From Dermabacter sp. p3-SID358 (GTDB taxonomy: Bacteria > Actinomycetota > Actinomycetes > Actinomycetales > Dermabacteraceae), in NCBI RefSeq assembly GCF_025147465.1, contig NZ_JALXOZ010000023.1, positions 1 to 22,717 on the forward strand: a DNA stretch of 22,717 nt, given 5' to 3'. How positions within the stretch are numbered: position 1 is the stretch's first letter; every line of letters begins with the position of its first letter. The notes under the pieces were generated by a model that had not been told where the DNA came from, ran no database searches, and saw nothing but the letters and a program-made list of their open reading frames with translations. Below, in pieces: positions 1 through 7,540 of this stretch. The position numbers and the translations under genes were made by a program.

Positions 1-5
1 GGGTT

Positions 6-33
6 GAGCCCCGGCCATGAATGGCCGGGGCTC
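6..33 (+). terminator. Strong GC-rich hairpin, probable terminator of an upstream gene
   Basis: Positions 6-16 and 23-33 form a perfect 11-bp stem around a 6-base loop (ATGAAT). A short T-rich stretch (ATTT, 39-42) follows at a small distance on the plus strand, and there is no T-tract on the other side. It therefore most likely ends a plus-strand transcript entering from the left of the window. The weak T-tract keeps the call moderate. Confidence 0.55.
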
Positions 34-253
34 CCCGCATTTAAAGCAACAATCATGCGAGCGCCCTCACACGTGGCGCTTTACCGGTGTGAACTTGACC
101 GGAAATCAGGGCTTAGAGGAGCTCACGTGCCCGCGTGTCCACTAGCGTAGAGCTACGTTGTGTACCGCGCTGCGCTGCGGAACCGCCAACGACGAGAGAT
201 ACCCGTGTGCTCCACCCTTTTGCTGTAGCACGCCCCCTGTGAGGAGTTGCGGA
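34..253 (+). other. 5' leader / intergenic region before the plus-strand gene train
   Basis: About 220 bases without a convincing gene. It holds a 6-bp hairpin (AGCGCC 60-65 / GGCGCT 75-80) followed by TTT, an interrupted palindrome at 81-105, and an AGAGGAG ribosome-binding-like site (115-121). Five bases after that site, a GTG opens a 7-codon frame ending in TAG at 148-150. A small inverted repeat (CGTAG 146-150 / CTACG 153-157) overlaps that stop. A TTGACC hexamer at 95-100 resembles a -35 box, but I find no good -10 box at 16-18 bases. The promoter of the train presumably lies here or upstream. Confidence 0.4.
81..105. promoter_or_regulatory. Interrupted palindrome, candidate operator
   Basis: The left arm TTACCGGT (81-88) and right arm ACCGGAAA (98-105) match as inverted repeats at 7 of 8 positions, with a 9-base spacer. 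The right part overlaps a -35-like TTGACC (95-100). Geometry and position are those of a dimeric repressor site, but no regulator is encoded nearby and I do not recognise the motif. It could be chance. Confidence 0.22.
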
Positions 254-1759
254 TTGCCCGACAACGAAAGCTTTGAATCACACTCGCGACCCGCTCGCGA
301 TGGCCGCCCCCGGGCTAGGGGCGGATACGGCTCGCGTCGACCGCGCAGTGAGGCGCGTGACGGCGAAGAGCAGAAGGATTTCCGTGGTGGCGGCGAGAAC
401 GGGCGCGGTGGCAAGCGTCGCTCCTACGGGTCCGACCGTCATTGGCGGAAACAGAGCGCTGAGCGCCACGAAGGCGAAGGGAAGAAGCGCCAAGGCAATC
501 GCAGTGACCGCGGCGGTGGGCGCAAGTGGAACGGTGAGGATAAGCCTCGGCGTGACGGTGAGCGCCGCTGGAATCGCGACGACAATCCTCGCCGTGACGG
601 TGAGCGCAGGTGGAACCGCGATGGCAAGCCGCGTCGTGAAGGGGACCGGCATCGTGGAGAATTGAAGGGCCGTGGTCGGCGTCCCGGAAAGGGAGATCGC
701 GGTTTCCGGGATGCGCGGGACAAAAGGCGCTTTGACCAACGCGAGCGTATGTCGAGTGCGGAAGGTTTCGAGGCGGATCGCCAGGAACGCCTCCGCGAGG
801 GCCGCGAACCTTTTGTTCCCGCAGACATCACCGGCAGCGAGCTCGCGCCCGAGCTGCGCAGCACGCTTAAAGCGCTCACGAAGGAACAAATGGAGCGCGT
901 GTCCCGTCACCTCGTTGCCTGCGCAATGCTCACCGAAACCGAACCCGAACGTGCCCTCGAGCACGCCAAGTGGGCCGCTCGTTTCGGTGCGCGCGTTCCT
1001 TCCGTGCGCGAGCTGTACGGCGCGCTGCTCTACGAGGCAGGCGATTACCGAGGTGCGATCCGGGAAATGCGCGCGGCGATGCGCATGAGCGGCAACGTCG
1101 ATCTCTTGCCGATTGTTGCTGACTGCGAGCGAGGTCTTGGCAGGCCCGAAAAGGCTTTCGACATCGCGCAATCTGCAGAAGCCGCAAAGCTTACGAACGC
1201 TGAAACGATCGAGCTCATGATGGTCGTTGCGGGGGCTTATGCGGATCTCGGAGATCTCGATACGGCGATTGCCACCCTCGAAATCCCGGCTCTGCGCTCC
1301 AAGGTCGATGGGAAGTGGCAGTTTCGGCTATGGCTTGCCTACGCTGACCTCCTTGAGGCCGCGGGCAGGCCGGAAGAGGCAAAGAAGTGGGTCACCCTCG
1401 CGGCTGATGCCGACGTCAATGAAGAGACAGATGCCTATGCACGTCTCGGCCGCGCGCCGCGCCCACGTGAAGCCGCGATCGAGCGCACCGAGGAAGAAAT
1501 CGGTGTGTTTGACGTTGAGGCTGATTTTGAACAGGCAGAGCGCGAGGCCGCAAAACTCGCGGCCATGAATGGCGAGCAGGCGTCGGACCCGGGCGGCGCG
1601 AATGACGATGGGGAAACGGCCACGGAACCCGACGCCATCGCCGACTCTTCCGACTCTTCAGCCTATGCTGATGAAGGTGCGAGCGAGCCGGCTGGGTACC
1701 CGGCCTCCGGCGAAACTCCCGAGCCCTCCGATTCCGAAGCTGCCTCAAAGGAGGACTGA
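254..1759 (+). CDS. TPR-repeat protein with Arg-rich repeat N-terminus and acidic C-terminus
   Basis: Function unknown; about 501 residues. I chose the TTG at 254 because GAGGAG (241-246) sits 7 bases upstream; an in-frame TTG at 158 has no such site. Three parts are visible. Residues 1 to about 180 are Arg/Gly/Asp-rich and probably disordered, with a 14-residue tandem repeat starting PRRDGERRWNRD. Residues of about 190-420 are helical with TPR-like helix pairs (for example ALEHAKWAARFGARVPSVRE and YGALLYEAGDYRGAIREMRA). The last 80 or so residues are acidic and rich in Glu, Asp, Ser and Ala. TPR domains mediate protein-protein contacts, and Arg-rich low-complexity regions often bind RNA; the latter is only inference here. 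It is the first gene of the train, and its stop lies one base before the next GTG, so it is probably co-translated with the HAD phosphatase. Confidence 0.8.
   Translation: MPDNESFESHSRPARDGRPRARGGYGSRRPRSEARDGEEQKDFRGGGENGRGGKRRSYGSDRHWRKQSAERHEGEGKKRQGNRSDRGGGRKWNGEDKPRRDGERRWNRDDNPRRDGERRWNRDGKPRREGDRHRGELKGRGRRPGKGDRGFRDARDKRRFDQRERMSSAEGFEADRQERLREGREPFVPADITGSELAPELRSTLKALTKEQMERVSRHLVACAMLTETEPERALEHAKWAARFGARVPSVRELYGALLYEAGDYRGAIREMRAAMRMSGNVDLLPIVADCERGLGRPEKAFDIAQSAEAAKLTNAETIELMMVVAGAYADLGDLDTAIATLEIPALRSKVDGKWQFRLWLAYADLLEAAGRPEEAKKWVTLAADADVNEETDAYARLGRAPRPREAAIERTEEEIGVFDVEADFEQAEREAAKLAAMNGEQASDPGGANDDGETATEPDAIADSSDSSAYADEGASEPAGYPASGETPEPSDSEAASKED
545..655 (+). repeat. 42-base (14-residue) in-frame tandem repeat
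   Basis: Two full copies (545-586, 587-628) encode PRRDGERRWNRD followed by DN or GK. A third, partial copy (629-655) encodes PRREGDRHR. A degenerate copy (KWNGEDK) precedes them. The DNA copies differ mostly by synonymous or single-base changes, so the repeat arose by in-frame duplication. Confidence 0.85.
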
Positions 1760-1760
1760 C

Positions 1761-2774
1761 GTGAAGCGTCCCGACCCGACGTTCTTCGATCTCTTTGATT
1801 CACTCCTGTTCGACATGGACGGGACGCTCATGAACGGCGCCATCGTGATTGAGCATGGCATCGAGGCGATAGCCGCCGCCCGCGCAAAAGGCCTTGCCAT
1901 CGCGTTCGCGACGAACAATGCCTCGCGCACTCCCGACATGGTCGTCGAGCATCTGACGTCTCTTGGCTACGAGGCGCACGCAAACGAGGTCGTGAACTCT
2001 CCGATGGTGGCGATGAGTCTCGTGAAGGAGCATGTTGAGCCGGGCAGCACAATCCTCGTTGTGGGCGGGCGCGGCCTCGTGGAGGAGGTCGAGCGCCATG
2101 GCTACGTCGTGACCCGTGAGGATCGCGCTGATGTCAAGGCAGTGATCCAGGGGTTCGCGCCGACCGTGGGGTGGGCGAATCTCGCGGAAGCGGCGTACGC
2201 GATTCGCCGCGGGGCATTTTTCGTCGCGACGAATATCGATTCGACTCTCCCCACCGAAAAGGGCCTCGCACCTGGAAACGGCTCGCTCGTGCACGCGCTC
2301 GAATTTTCGACGGGCGTCAAGGCTGTCGCGGCCGGAAAGCCTGAACCGGCAATGTTTACGGTCGCGGCTGACAACGCAGGCTCGACGCGTCCGCTTGCGA
2401 TCGGGGACCGCCTCGATACCGATCTTGAGGGCGGCAATCGCGCGAATATCCCGACTTTTCACACGCTTACGGGAGTCTCGAGCTGGATCGACGCGGCACA
2501 TGCGCCCGCGATTCAACGTCCCGTGTTCGTGCGCCCCAACCTTTCGTTCCTCGCAAAGAGCGCTGCACATCCCGTGGTCGACGGCGAGCGCGCACATCTC
2601 GGTGGGACTTCGGCGCGTCTCGATTCCGGAGACATCGTGGTGACGGGTGACGCCTCGAGCTGGCGCGCGGCGCAGGTCGTGATGTCGCTTGTGAACGCAT
2701 GTTTCCCCGAAGGCGCCTTCGAAGGCGAGATCCGCGCCGAGTCGGGTGAGCTTTTCGCGCCGTTCGGCGAGTAA
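1761..2774 (+). CDS. HAD superfamily IIA (NagD-like) phosphatase
   Basis: A 337-residue cytosolic hydrolase. The start is GTG 1761, with AAAGGAGG (1747-1754) six bases upstream. HAD motif I, DMDGT, is at residues 18-22 with both Asp present. Motif II is the Thr/Asn of FATNNASRT, motif III the Lys of KPEPAMF near residue 193, and motif IV GDRLDTDLEGG near residue 215. The large cap between motifs II and III and the NNASRT signature place it in subfamily IIA with NagD and phosphoglycolate/p-nitrophenyl phosphatases. The substrate cannot be told from sequence. After the HAD core there is a C-terminal extension of roughly 75 residues, which actinobacterial members of this position often carry. 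A metabolite-repair or phosphoglycolate-type role is possible. The stop is 5 bases from tlyA. Confidence 0.9.
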   Translation: MKRPDPTFFDLFDSLLFDMDGTLMNGAIVIEHGIEAIAAARAKGLAIAFATNNASRTPDMVVEHLTSLGYEAHANEVVNSPMVAMSLVKEHVEPGSTILVVGGRGLVEEVERHGYVVTREDRADVKAVIQGFAPTVGWANLAEAAYAIRRGAFFVATNIDSTLPTEKGLAPGNGSLVHALEFSTGVKAVAAGKPEPAMFTVAADNAGSTRPLAIGDRLDTDLEGGNRANIPTFHTLTGVSSWIDAAHAPAIQRPVFVRPNLSFLAKSAAHPVVDGERAHLGGTSARLDSGDIVVTGDASSWRAAQVVMSLVNACFPEGAFEGEIRAESGELFAPFGE

Positions 2775-2779
2775 CCCCC

Positions 2780-3643
2780 GTGGTCACCCGTCTCGATGCC
2801 GCACTCTTCGCTCGCGGTCTCGCCTCTTCTCGCACGCATGCACGCCGCATCGTGGAAGAGGAACGTGCGTTCGTGAACGGCAAGGCCGCGCGCAAAGCAT
2901 CGATGAGCGTCGCGAACACCGATACTCTCGAGGTGCGCGGTGTGCCCGAAGGCGGCGAGTACGCCTCACGTGCCGCCCTCAAACTGGAGGGAACCCTTGA
3001 ACGGCTCGGTGAGCGCGCCCCGCGGATTGACGGTGCGCGAGTACTCGATTTGGGCGCGTCAACCGGGGGATTTTCCGACGTTTGCCTTCGCCGCGGTGCA
3101 CGCCACGTGTGGGCGGTTGATGTTGGCCACGGGCAACTGCTCGCACGCCTCGATGGCGAGCCACGGATAGCGAATCTGGAGGGCACCGATGCGCGTTCCC
3201 TCACGAGGGAGATGCTTGCCGCTGCAGAGCCGAGCGGCGTGGCTGTCCCCGATCTCGTCGTCACCGACCTATCCTTTATCTCCCTCACGCACATTCTCGA
3301 GGTGGTCGCGGGGCTTGTGGAGGAGGGCGCACAGTTCCTTTTCATGCTCAAACCACAGTTTGAGGTAGGGCGCGCACGGCTACCGAAGTCGGGGGTTGTG
3401 ACCGAGCCGGAGGCTTGGCGCTACGGGCTCGAAAAGGTTGTGGAGTGCGCGAGAGGCGTCGGACTCTGCCTTCTTGCACTCCACCCGAGCCCGCTTCCGG
3501 GGCAAGACGGGAACATTGAGTTTTTTCTTCTATGCGAAAAACTGCCCCGCGGTGCACGCGCCGCTACGGATGAATGTGGAATGATCGAGGAGGCCCTCCT
3601 GGAAGCCGAGGGCCGTCGTCGCGAGACGCCCGAAGGCTCGTGA
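2780..3643 (+). CDS. tlyA: TlyA-family rRNA 2'-O-methyltransferase (S4 + FtsJ)
   Basis: 287 residues, the usual TlyA length. Residues 1-55 form an S4 RNA-binding domain (TRLDAALFARGLASSRTHAR). A Rossmann FtsJ domain follows, with the SAM motif DLGASTGGFSD at 90-100. The K-D-K-E catalytic set is complete: K68 (ASRAALKLE), D163 (VVTDLSF), K191 (LKPQFEVG) and E247 (NIEFFLL). Characterised TlyA proteins of mycobacteria methylate C1409 of 16S and C1920 of 23S rRNA, and their loss gives capreomycin resistance. Forms lacking a short N-terminal extension modify only 23S rRNA. This protein starts directly at the S4 domain, so the 23S-only type is possible (inference). Start GTG 2780. The next gene, nadK, follows 37 bases after the stop. 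Confidence 0.93.
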   Translation: MVTRLDAALFARGLASSRTHARRIVEEERAFVNGKAARKASMSVANTDTLEVRGVPEGGEYASRAALKLEGTLERLGERAPRIDGARVLDLGASTGGFSDVCLRRGARHVWAVDVGHGQLLARLDGEPRIANLEGTDARSLTREMLAAAEPSGVAVPDLVVTDLSFISLTHILEVVAGLVEEGAQFLFMLKPQFEVGRARLPKSGVVTEPEAWRYGLEKVVECARGVGLCLLALHPSPLPGQDGNIEFFLLCEKLPRGARAATDECGMIEEALLEAEGRRRETPEGS

Positions 3644-3665
3644 AATCCGCGAGAGCCGATCGTCT

Positions 3666-3676
3666 GGGAGGAGGAG
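3666..3676 (+). promoter_or_regulatory. Ribosome binding site that decides a CTG start for nadK
   Basis: GGGAGGAGGAG is a near-ideal Shine-Dalgarno sequence. Its AGGAGG core (3669-3674) lies six bases before CTG 3681. In the nadK frame there is no ATG, GTG or TTG between the in-frame TGA at 3582-3584 and GTG 3771, so this site points to CTG 3681 as start. Confidence 0.65.
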
Positions 3677-3680
3677 CGCT

Positions 3681-4649
3681 CTGAGACGCTTTTTACTGTA
3701 CGTCCACTCGGGCCGCGTTGTTGCTCTCAAGGCGGCGCGCAGGGTTGCAGAAGACCTGCACGCCGCTGGCGTGAAGCCGACGATCACACGGGCACAGGCC
3801 GAGGAGATTTCGGCGCGCGCGAACGATCCCGCTGCCCGCGCGCTCGTTGAAACAATCCACGCAGGCCATCTCGACGTTCTCGACCACGAGAACCTTCCCG
3901 CGGAAATCGAACTGTGCATCGTGCTTGGAGGCGACGGCACAATCCTTCGCGCGCTCGAGTTGATTCGTCCCCTCAACATCCCCGTGCACGGCGTGAACCT
4001 CGGGCACGTGGGCTTTCTCGCCGAGAGCGAAGTCGCGGAGCTCGGCGCGACAGTGCGCAGGCTTCTCGCGCGAGAGTACGTTCTCGAGGCGCGCAGCGTG
4101 ATCCGCACGAAGGCCTTCGCTTCCGACGGTAGCCTGCTCCACGCCGACTGGGCACTCAATGAAGCGAGTCTCGAAAAGAGCGACCGCGAGCGCATGATTT
4201 ACGTCGTTGTGGGTATTGACGGGCGCCCAGTCTCTGAGTTTGGGTGCGACGGCGTGCTCCTCTCGAGTCCCACGGGATCGACCGCGTACGCGTTTTCCGC
4301 TGGCGGCCCTGTGATGTGGCCCGAAGTCGATGCGATGCTGCTCGTTCCCCTTGCGGCGCACGCGCTCTTTGCTCGCCCGCTTGTGATGGGGCGTTCATCG
4401 ATCGTTGAAATTGAGCTTTCTCCCGAATCGCCCTCACCCGCACTTTTGACGCTCGATGGCCGCCGCCAGGTTGAGCTCCCTCCCGGGTCGAGGCTCGAAA
4501 CGCACCTGTCAAAGAGCAGCGTCCATTTCGCGCGCTTCGCGGAGACCCCTTTTGCGGATCGTCTCGTGGAGAAGTTCAAGCTCCCCGTGGAGGGGTGGCG
4601 CGGAGGCAACCCCGATACGCGCTACGACGCGGGCGCGGGGGCGAGCTGA
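3681..4649 (+). CDS. nadK: NAD kinase, apparent CTG start
   Basis: Phosphorylates NAD to NADP in the cytosol. From CTG 3681 it has 322 residues. The GGDGT motif with catalytic Asp is at 83-87 (LGGDGTILRALE), the NE motif at 160-161 (WALNEAS), and the glycine-rich STGSTAY-type loop appears as SSPTGSTAYAFSAGGP. The conventional start, GTG 3771, would remove 30 residues (RRFLLYVHSGRVVALKAARR and what follows). That stretch looks like the first beta strand and helix of the NAD-kinase Rossmann domain, so I reject it. CTG 3681 is preceded by a strong ribosome binding site. Use of CTG is an inference; a sequencing error hiding a canonical start is the alternative. The stop abuts the recN ATG (TGAATG), so the two are probably coupled. 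Neighbours tlyA and recN are the family's normal ones in actinobacteria. Confidence 0.9.
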   Translation: MRRFLLYVHSGRVVALKAARRVAEDLHAAGVKPTITRAQAEEISARANDPAARALVETIHAGHLDVLDHENLPAEIELCIVLGGDGTILRALELIRPLNIPVHGVNLGHVGFLAESEVAELGATVRRLLAREYVLEARSVIRTKAFASDGSLLHADWALNEASLEKSDRERMIYVVVGIDGRPVSEFGCDGVLLSSPTGSTAYAFSAGGPVMWPEVDAMLLVPLAAHALFARPLVMGRSSIVEIELSPESPSPALLTLDGRRQVELPPGSRLETHLSKSSVHFARFAETPFADRLVEKFKLPVEGWRGGNPDTRYDAGAGAS

Positions 4650-6362
4650 ATGCTGCGATCGCTCTCGATTCGCCGCATCGGAGTTATCGACGATGCCTCG
4701 ATAGAGTTTGGACCCGGTTTCACCGCGCTCACGGGCGAGACAGGCGCGGGCAAAACGATGGTGATTACGGGGCTTGGCCTGCTCATGGGGCGCCGCCTCG
4801 ATTCGCGCCGCGCCGGGGTATCGAGCACCGTCTCGGGGCGCGTCGGGCTCGAACCCGGGACTCCGGTTCTGAATCGGCTTGATGAACTCGGAGCCGAAGT
4901 TGAAGACGACGAAGTTCTCGTTGTGCGCCGCGTGACGAAAGAGGGCCGCTCGCGCGCGCACGTTGGCGGCGTCCCGGTTCCGGTGGGCACACTTGGCGAG
5001 GTCGTGGGTGGCGAGATCACGATCCACGGGCAGAGCGATCAGCTTCGTTTACGCGATTCCGCCGCGCAGCTTGAGGCACTTGACTCGGTGCTTGGGAAGG
5101 AGGGCCGACGCTTGCTCGCCAGGCATCGCTCTCTTTACGGCGAGTTCATGTCGCTTGAACGCGAGGCAAGGGAACTTTCGGCTGCTCTGAGCGACCGCGA
5201 GCGTCGTGAGAAGGAATTGAACGACATTCTTCAGGCGATCGAGGAGGCAAACACCTTCGAAGGTGAAGACGATGCGCTGCGCGAGGAGATTGAGCGTTTG
5301 AGTGACGCGGCCGATTCCCTCGCGGCGCTCGAGGGAGCGCTCATGCACCTCGCGGGCGATGAGACCTCGAGCGTGCTCACTCACGCTGACGCCGCAGTCG
5401 CGTCGCTTGGCTCCGCTCCCGCAAACTCGAAGGTCCTGGATCGCCTCGCCTCGTTGCGTGACGACGCAAGTGACATTGCTCGTGAGATCTCGCTCGTGCG
5501 AGACGGCTTGGATGCGTCTCCGGGAAGATTAGAGAAAGCTCAAGAGCGACTGCACGAGCTCACAGCTCTCGTGCGTGACTTGGGCCCTCGCCTGGGCGGC
5601 GCGGAGAGTGTGGGGGCGCTTTTGCAGCACTCGCGCGACGCTCTTGACGCGCTTCACGAGCTCGAGGACGGCGCGAAGCGACTCGAGGAGTGCGAGGAAA
5701 GCAAAGCGGAACTCGAGTGCGCGCTCGTCCGGGTGGCGGAATCGCTGAGCGAGGAAAGGCGCTCGGCCGCAGATCGGCTCGCTTCAGAGATTGAGGGCGA
5801 GCTCGCGGGGCTTGAAATGCCAGGTGCGGCGCTTCGCATCGAAGTTGAATCGGCCCCGCGTACCGCGAGCGGCACCGACCAGGTGACATTGACGATGCAG
5901 CCGCATCCGGGCGCGGATTTTATGCCGGTTGCGACGGGTGCCTCGGGTGGTGAGCTTTCGCGTGTGATGCTCGCGCTCGAGGTCGCGATCGCATCGCTCG
6001 CAGAGGCTTCGCTCGGCGGCGCCCCTCCCGTGTTTGTGTTTGACGAAATCGATGCAGGCATCGGTGGGCGGGCAGCCCGCGCAGTGGGGGAGCGGCTCGC
6101 GAGACTCGCCGAAACTGCGCAGGTCATTGTCGTGACACACCTTCCGCAAGTGGCGTCGTGGGCGAGCTGTCACGTGCGAATCGTGAAAGAAACGCACACC
6201 GAGGGCGGCGAGGAACGCACGATTTCGAGGATTGAACCGCTCGAGGGCGCTGCGCGCGTACGCGAGCTTGCTCGCATGCTCGCTGGTGATGCTGATAGCG
6301 ACGCCGCCCTCGAGCATGCGGCAGAGTTGCTCGCGAGCTCAACGGGGGCCCACGACGCGTGA
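4650..6362 (+). CDS. recN: DNA repair protein RecN
   Basis: 570 residues, the normal RecN length. It is an SMC-like ATPase that acts at DNA double-strand breaks and promotes end tethering and recombination. Walker A GETGAGKT is at residues 29-36. A long Glu/Leu/Arg-rich coiled-coil central part follows (about 150-390). The ABC signature ASGGELSRVML is near residue 432 and Walker B VFVFDEIDAGIGG is near 460-472. The D-loop/H-loop region is VVTHLPQVASW, with the switch His. The ATG directly follows the nadK stop. The recN stop overlaps the next GTG by four bases (GTGA). I do not see a LexA box in front, and the gene appears to be transcribed through from upstream. Confidence 0.96.
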   Translation: MLRSLSIRRIGVIDDASIEFGPGFTALTGETGAGKTMVITGLGLLMGRRLDSRRAGVSSTVSGRVGLEPGTPVLNRLDELGAEVEDDEVLVVRRVTKEGRSRAHVGGVPVPVGTLGEVVGGEITIHGQSDQLRLRDSAAQLEALDSVLGKEGRRLLARHRSLYGEFMSLEREARELSAALSDRERREKELNDILQAIEEANTFEGEDDALREEIERLSDAADSLAALEGALMHLAGDETSSVLTHADAAVASLGSAPANSKVLDRLASLRDDASDIAREISLVRDGLDASPGRLEKAQERLHELTALVRDLGPRLGGAESVGALLQHSRDALDALHELEDGAKRLEECEESKAELECALVRVAESLSEERRSAADRLASEIEGELAGLEMPGAALRIEVESAPRTASGTDQVTLTMQPHPGADFMPVATGASGGELSRVMLALEVAIASLAEASLGGAPPVFVFDEIDAGIGGRAARAVGERLARLAETAQVIVVTHLPQVASWASCHVRIVKETHTEGGEERTISRIEPLEGAARVRELARMLAGDADSDAALEHAAELLASSTGAHDA

Positions 6363-7540
6363 ATAGTGAATTGACGTTCCCGATCGCCGGCCGCGCGAAG
6401 GTTGGCAAACGCACGAAGGATCTCACGAAGCGAGTCGAGCCGGGCGATATCGTCGTGATTGATCACGAAGACATCGATCGCGTTGCTGCCGAAGCGCTCG
6501 TTGACCGTCAGCCTGGCGCCGTTGTGAATGCCTCGGCATCGATCTCGGGCCGCTACCCCAATGCGGGCCCGCAAATCCTTGTTGAAGCGGGCATTCCGGT
6601 TCTCGACGTGCTGGACCAAGACTTGTTCGGCGTGGTGCACGAGGGATGTTTCGTTGAGATTGACGAGAGCGGAATTTCGCTGAGCACTGGCGAGCGGCTC
6701 GAAGCTGAACTGTACTCGCCCGAAGTCCTTGCGGAGAAGCTTGAAAGAGCCCGCGAGGGCCTCAGCGAACAGTTGGAAGCGTTTGCCTCCAACACGATGG
6801 AGTACATGCTCCGCGAGCGCGAGCTCCTCATCAACGGCGTTGGCACGCCCGAAGTTCGCACCAAGTTCCAGGGACGTCCCGTGCTCATCGTTGTGCGCGG
6901 GTACCACTATCGCGAGGATCTCGCGACGCTCATGCCCTTTATTCGGGAAAACAGACCGGTCATCATTGGTGTGGATGGCGGAGCTGACGCCGTTCTCGAC
7001 GCCGGGTACGGGCTCGACATGATCATCGGCGATATGGACTCGGTGTCGGATCGTGCTTTGAAGAGCGGCGCGGAGATCGTGGTGCACGCCTACAGGGATG
7101 GGCGCGCACCGGGAATGGAACGCATACGCGAGCTTGGCCTCGCAGACGACGCCGTGACGTTTCCTGCCTCAGGCACGAGCGAGGACATCGCGATGCTTCT
7201 TGCCGACGATCGCGGGGCCGACGTCATCGTCGCCGTCGGAACCCACGGAACACTCGAGGAATTCCTCGATAAAGGGCGCGCGGGTATGAGCTCGACCTTT
7301 CTCACACGTCTTCGCGTGGGCTCGAAGCTCGTAGACGCGAAGGGCGTTTCGCGTTTGTACCGTCATCGTATTTCGACGTTCCAACTCGTCTTTCTCGTCG
7401 TCGCGGGTCTCTTAGCGCTCGCCGTCGCTCTTTCGGTGACCGATGGTGGCCAAGCCCTTATCCAGATCCTTGGCGCAAGGCTTGATGACACCTTGCGTTT
7501 CTTCACCGCGCTGTTTACCCAGGGAGGACCGATCTCATGA
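6359..7540 (+). CDS. steA: SteA, cytokinesis-associated membrane protein with thiamine-pyrophosphokinase-like fold
   Basis: 393 residues; GTG 6359 overlaps the recN stop. The N-terminal part contains KDLTKRVEPGDIVVIDHEDI and NASASISGRYPNAGP, typical of SteA (Rv1697 family). The middle resembles the thiamine pyrophosphokinase domain (GVDGGADAVLDAGYGLDMII, GDMDSVSD). One transmembrane helix is predicted at about 340-362 (FQLVFLVVAGLLALAVALSV), with a short tail after it, so the bulk lies in the cytoplasm if the N-terminus is inside. In Corynebacterium glutamicum SteA and SteB work together in the final cell-separation step, upstream of peptidoglycan hydrolysis. Despite its fold it is not expected to be a thiamine enzyme. 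Here it is followed by steB with an ATGA overlap, matching the known pairing. Confidence 0.9.
   Translation: MNSELTFPIAGRAKVGKRTKDLTKRVEPGDIVVIDHEDIDRVAAEALVDRQPGAVVNASASISGRYPNAGPQILVEAGIPVLDVLDQDLFGVVHEGCFVEIDESGISLSTGERLEAELYSPEVLAEKLERAREGLSEQLEAFASNTMEYMLRERELLINGVGTPEVRTKFQGRPVLIVVRGYHYREDLATLMPFIRENRPVIIGVDGGADAVLDAGYGLDMIIGDMDSVSDRALKSGAEIVVHAYRDGRAPGMERIRELGLADDAVTFPASGTSEDIAMLLADDRGADVIVAVGTHGTLEEFLDKGRAGMSSTFLTRLRVGSKLVDAKGVSRLYRHRISTFQLVFLVVAGLLALAVALSVTDGGQALIQILGARLDDTLRFFTALFTQGGPIS

Noticed and set aside
158..253. Earlier TTG start (158) for the TPR protein
   Set aside because: No ribosome binding site, Cys-rich unlikely N-terminus, and a well-placed GAGGAG exists for TTG 254.
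278..1171. A 297-codon minus-strand frame opposite the TPR protein
   Set aside because: The hydrophobic, Thr/Ala/Val-rich stretch is the complement of the Arg-rich repeats; no ribosome binding site or family match seen.
3771..3773. GTG 3771 as start of NAD kinase
   Set aside because: It would delete the first strand and helix of the fold; coding character and similarity extend upstream to 3681.
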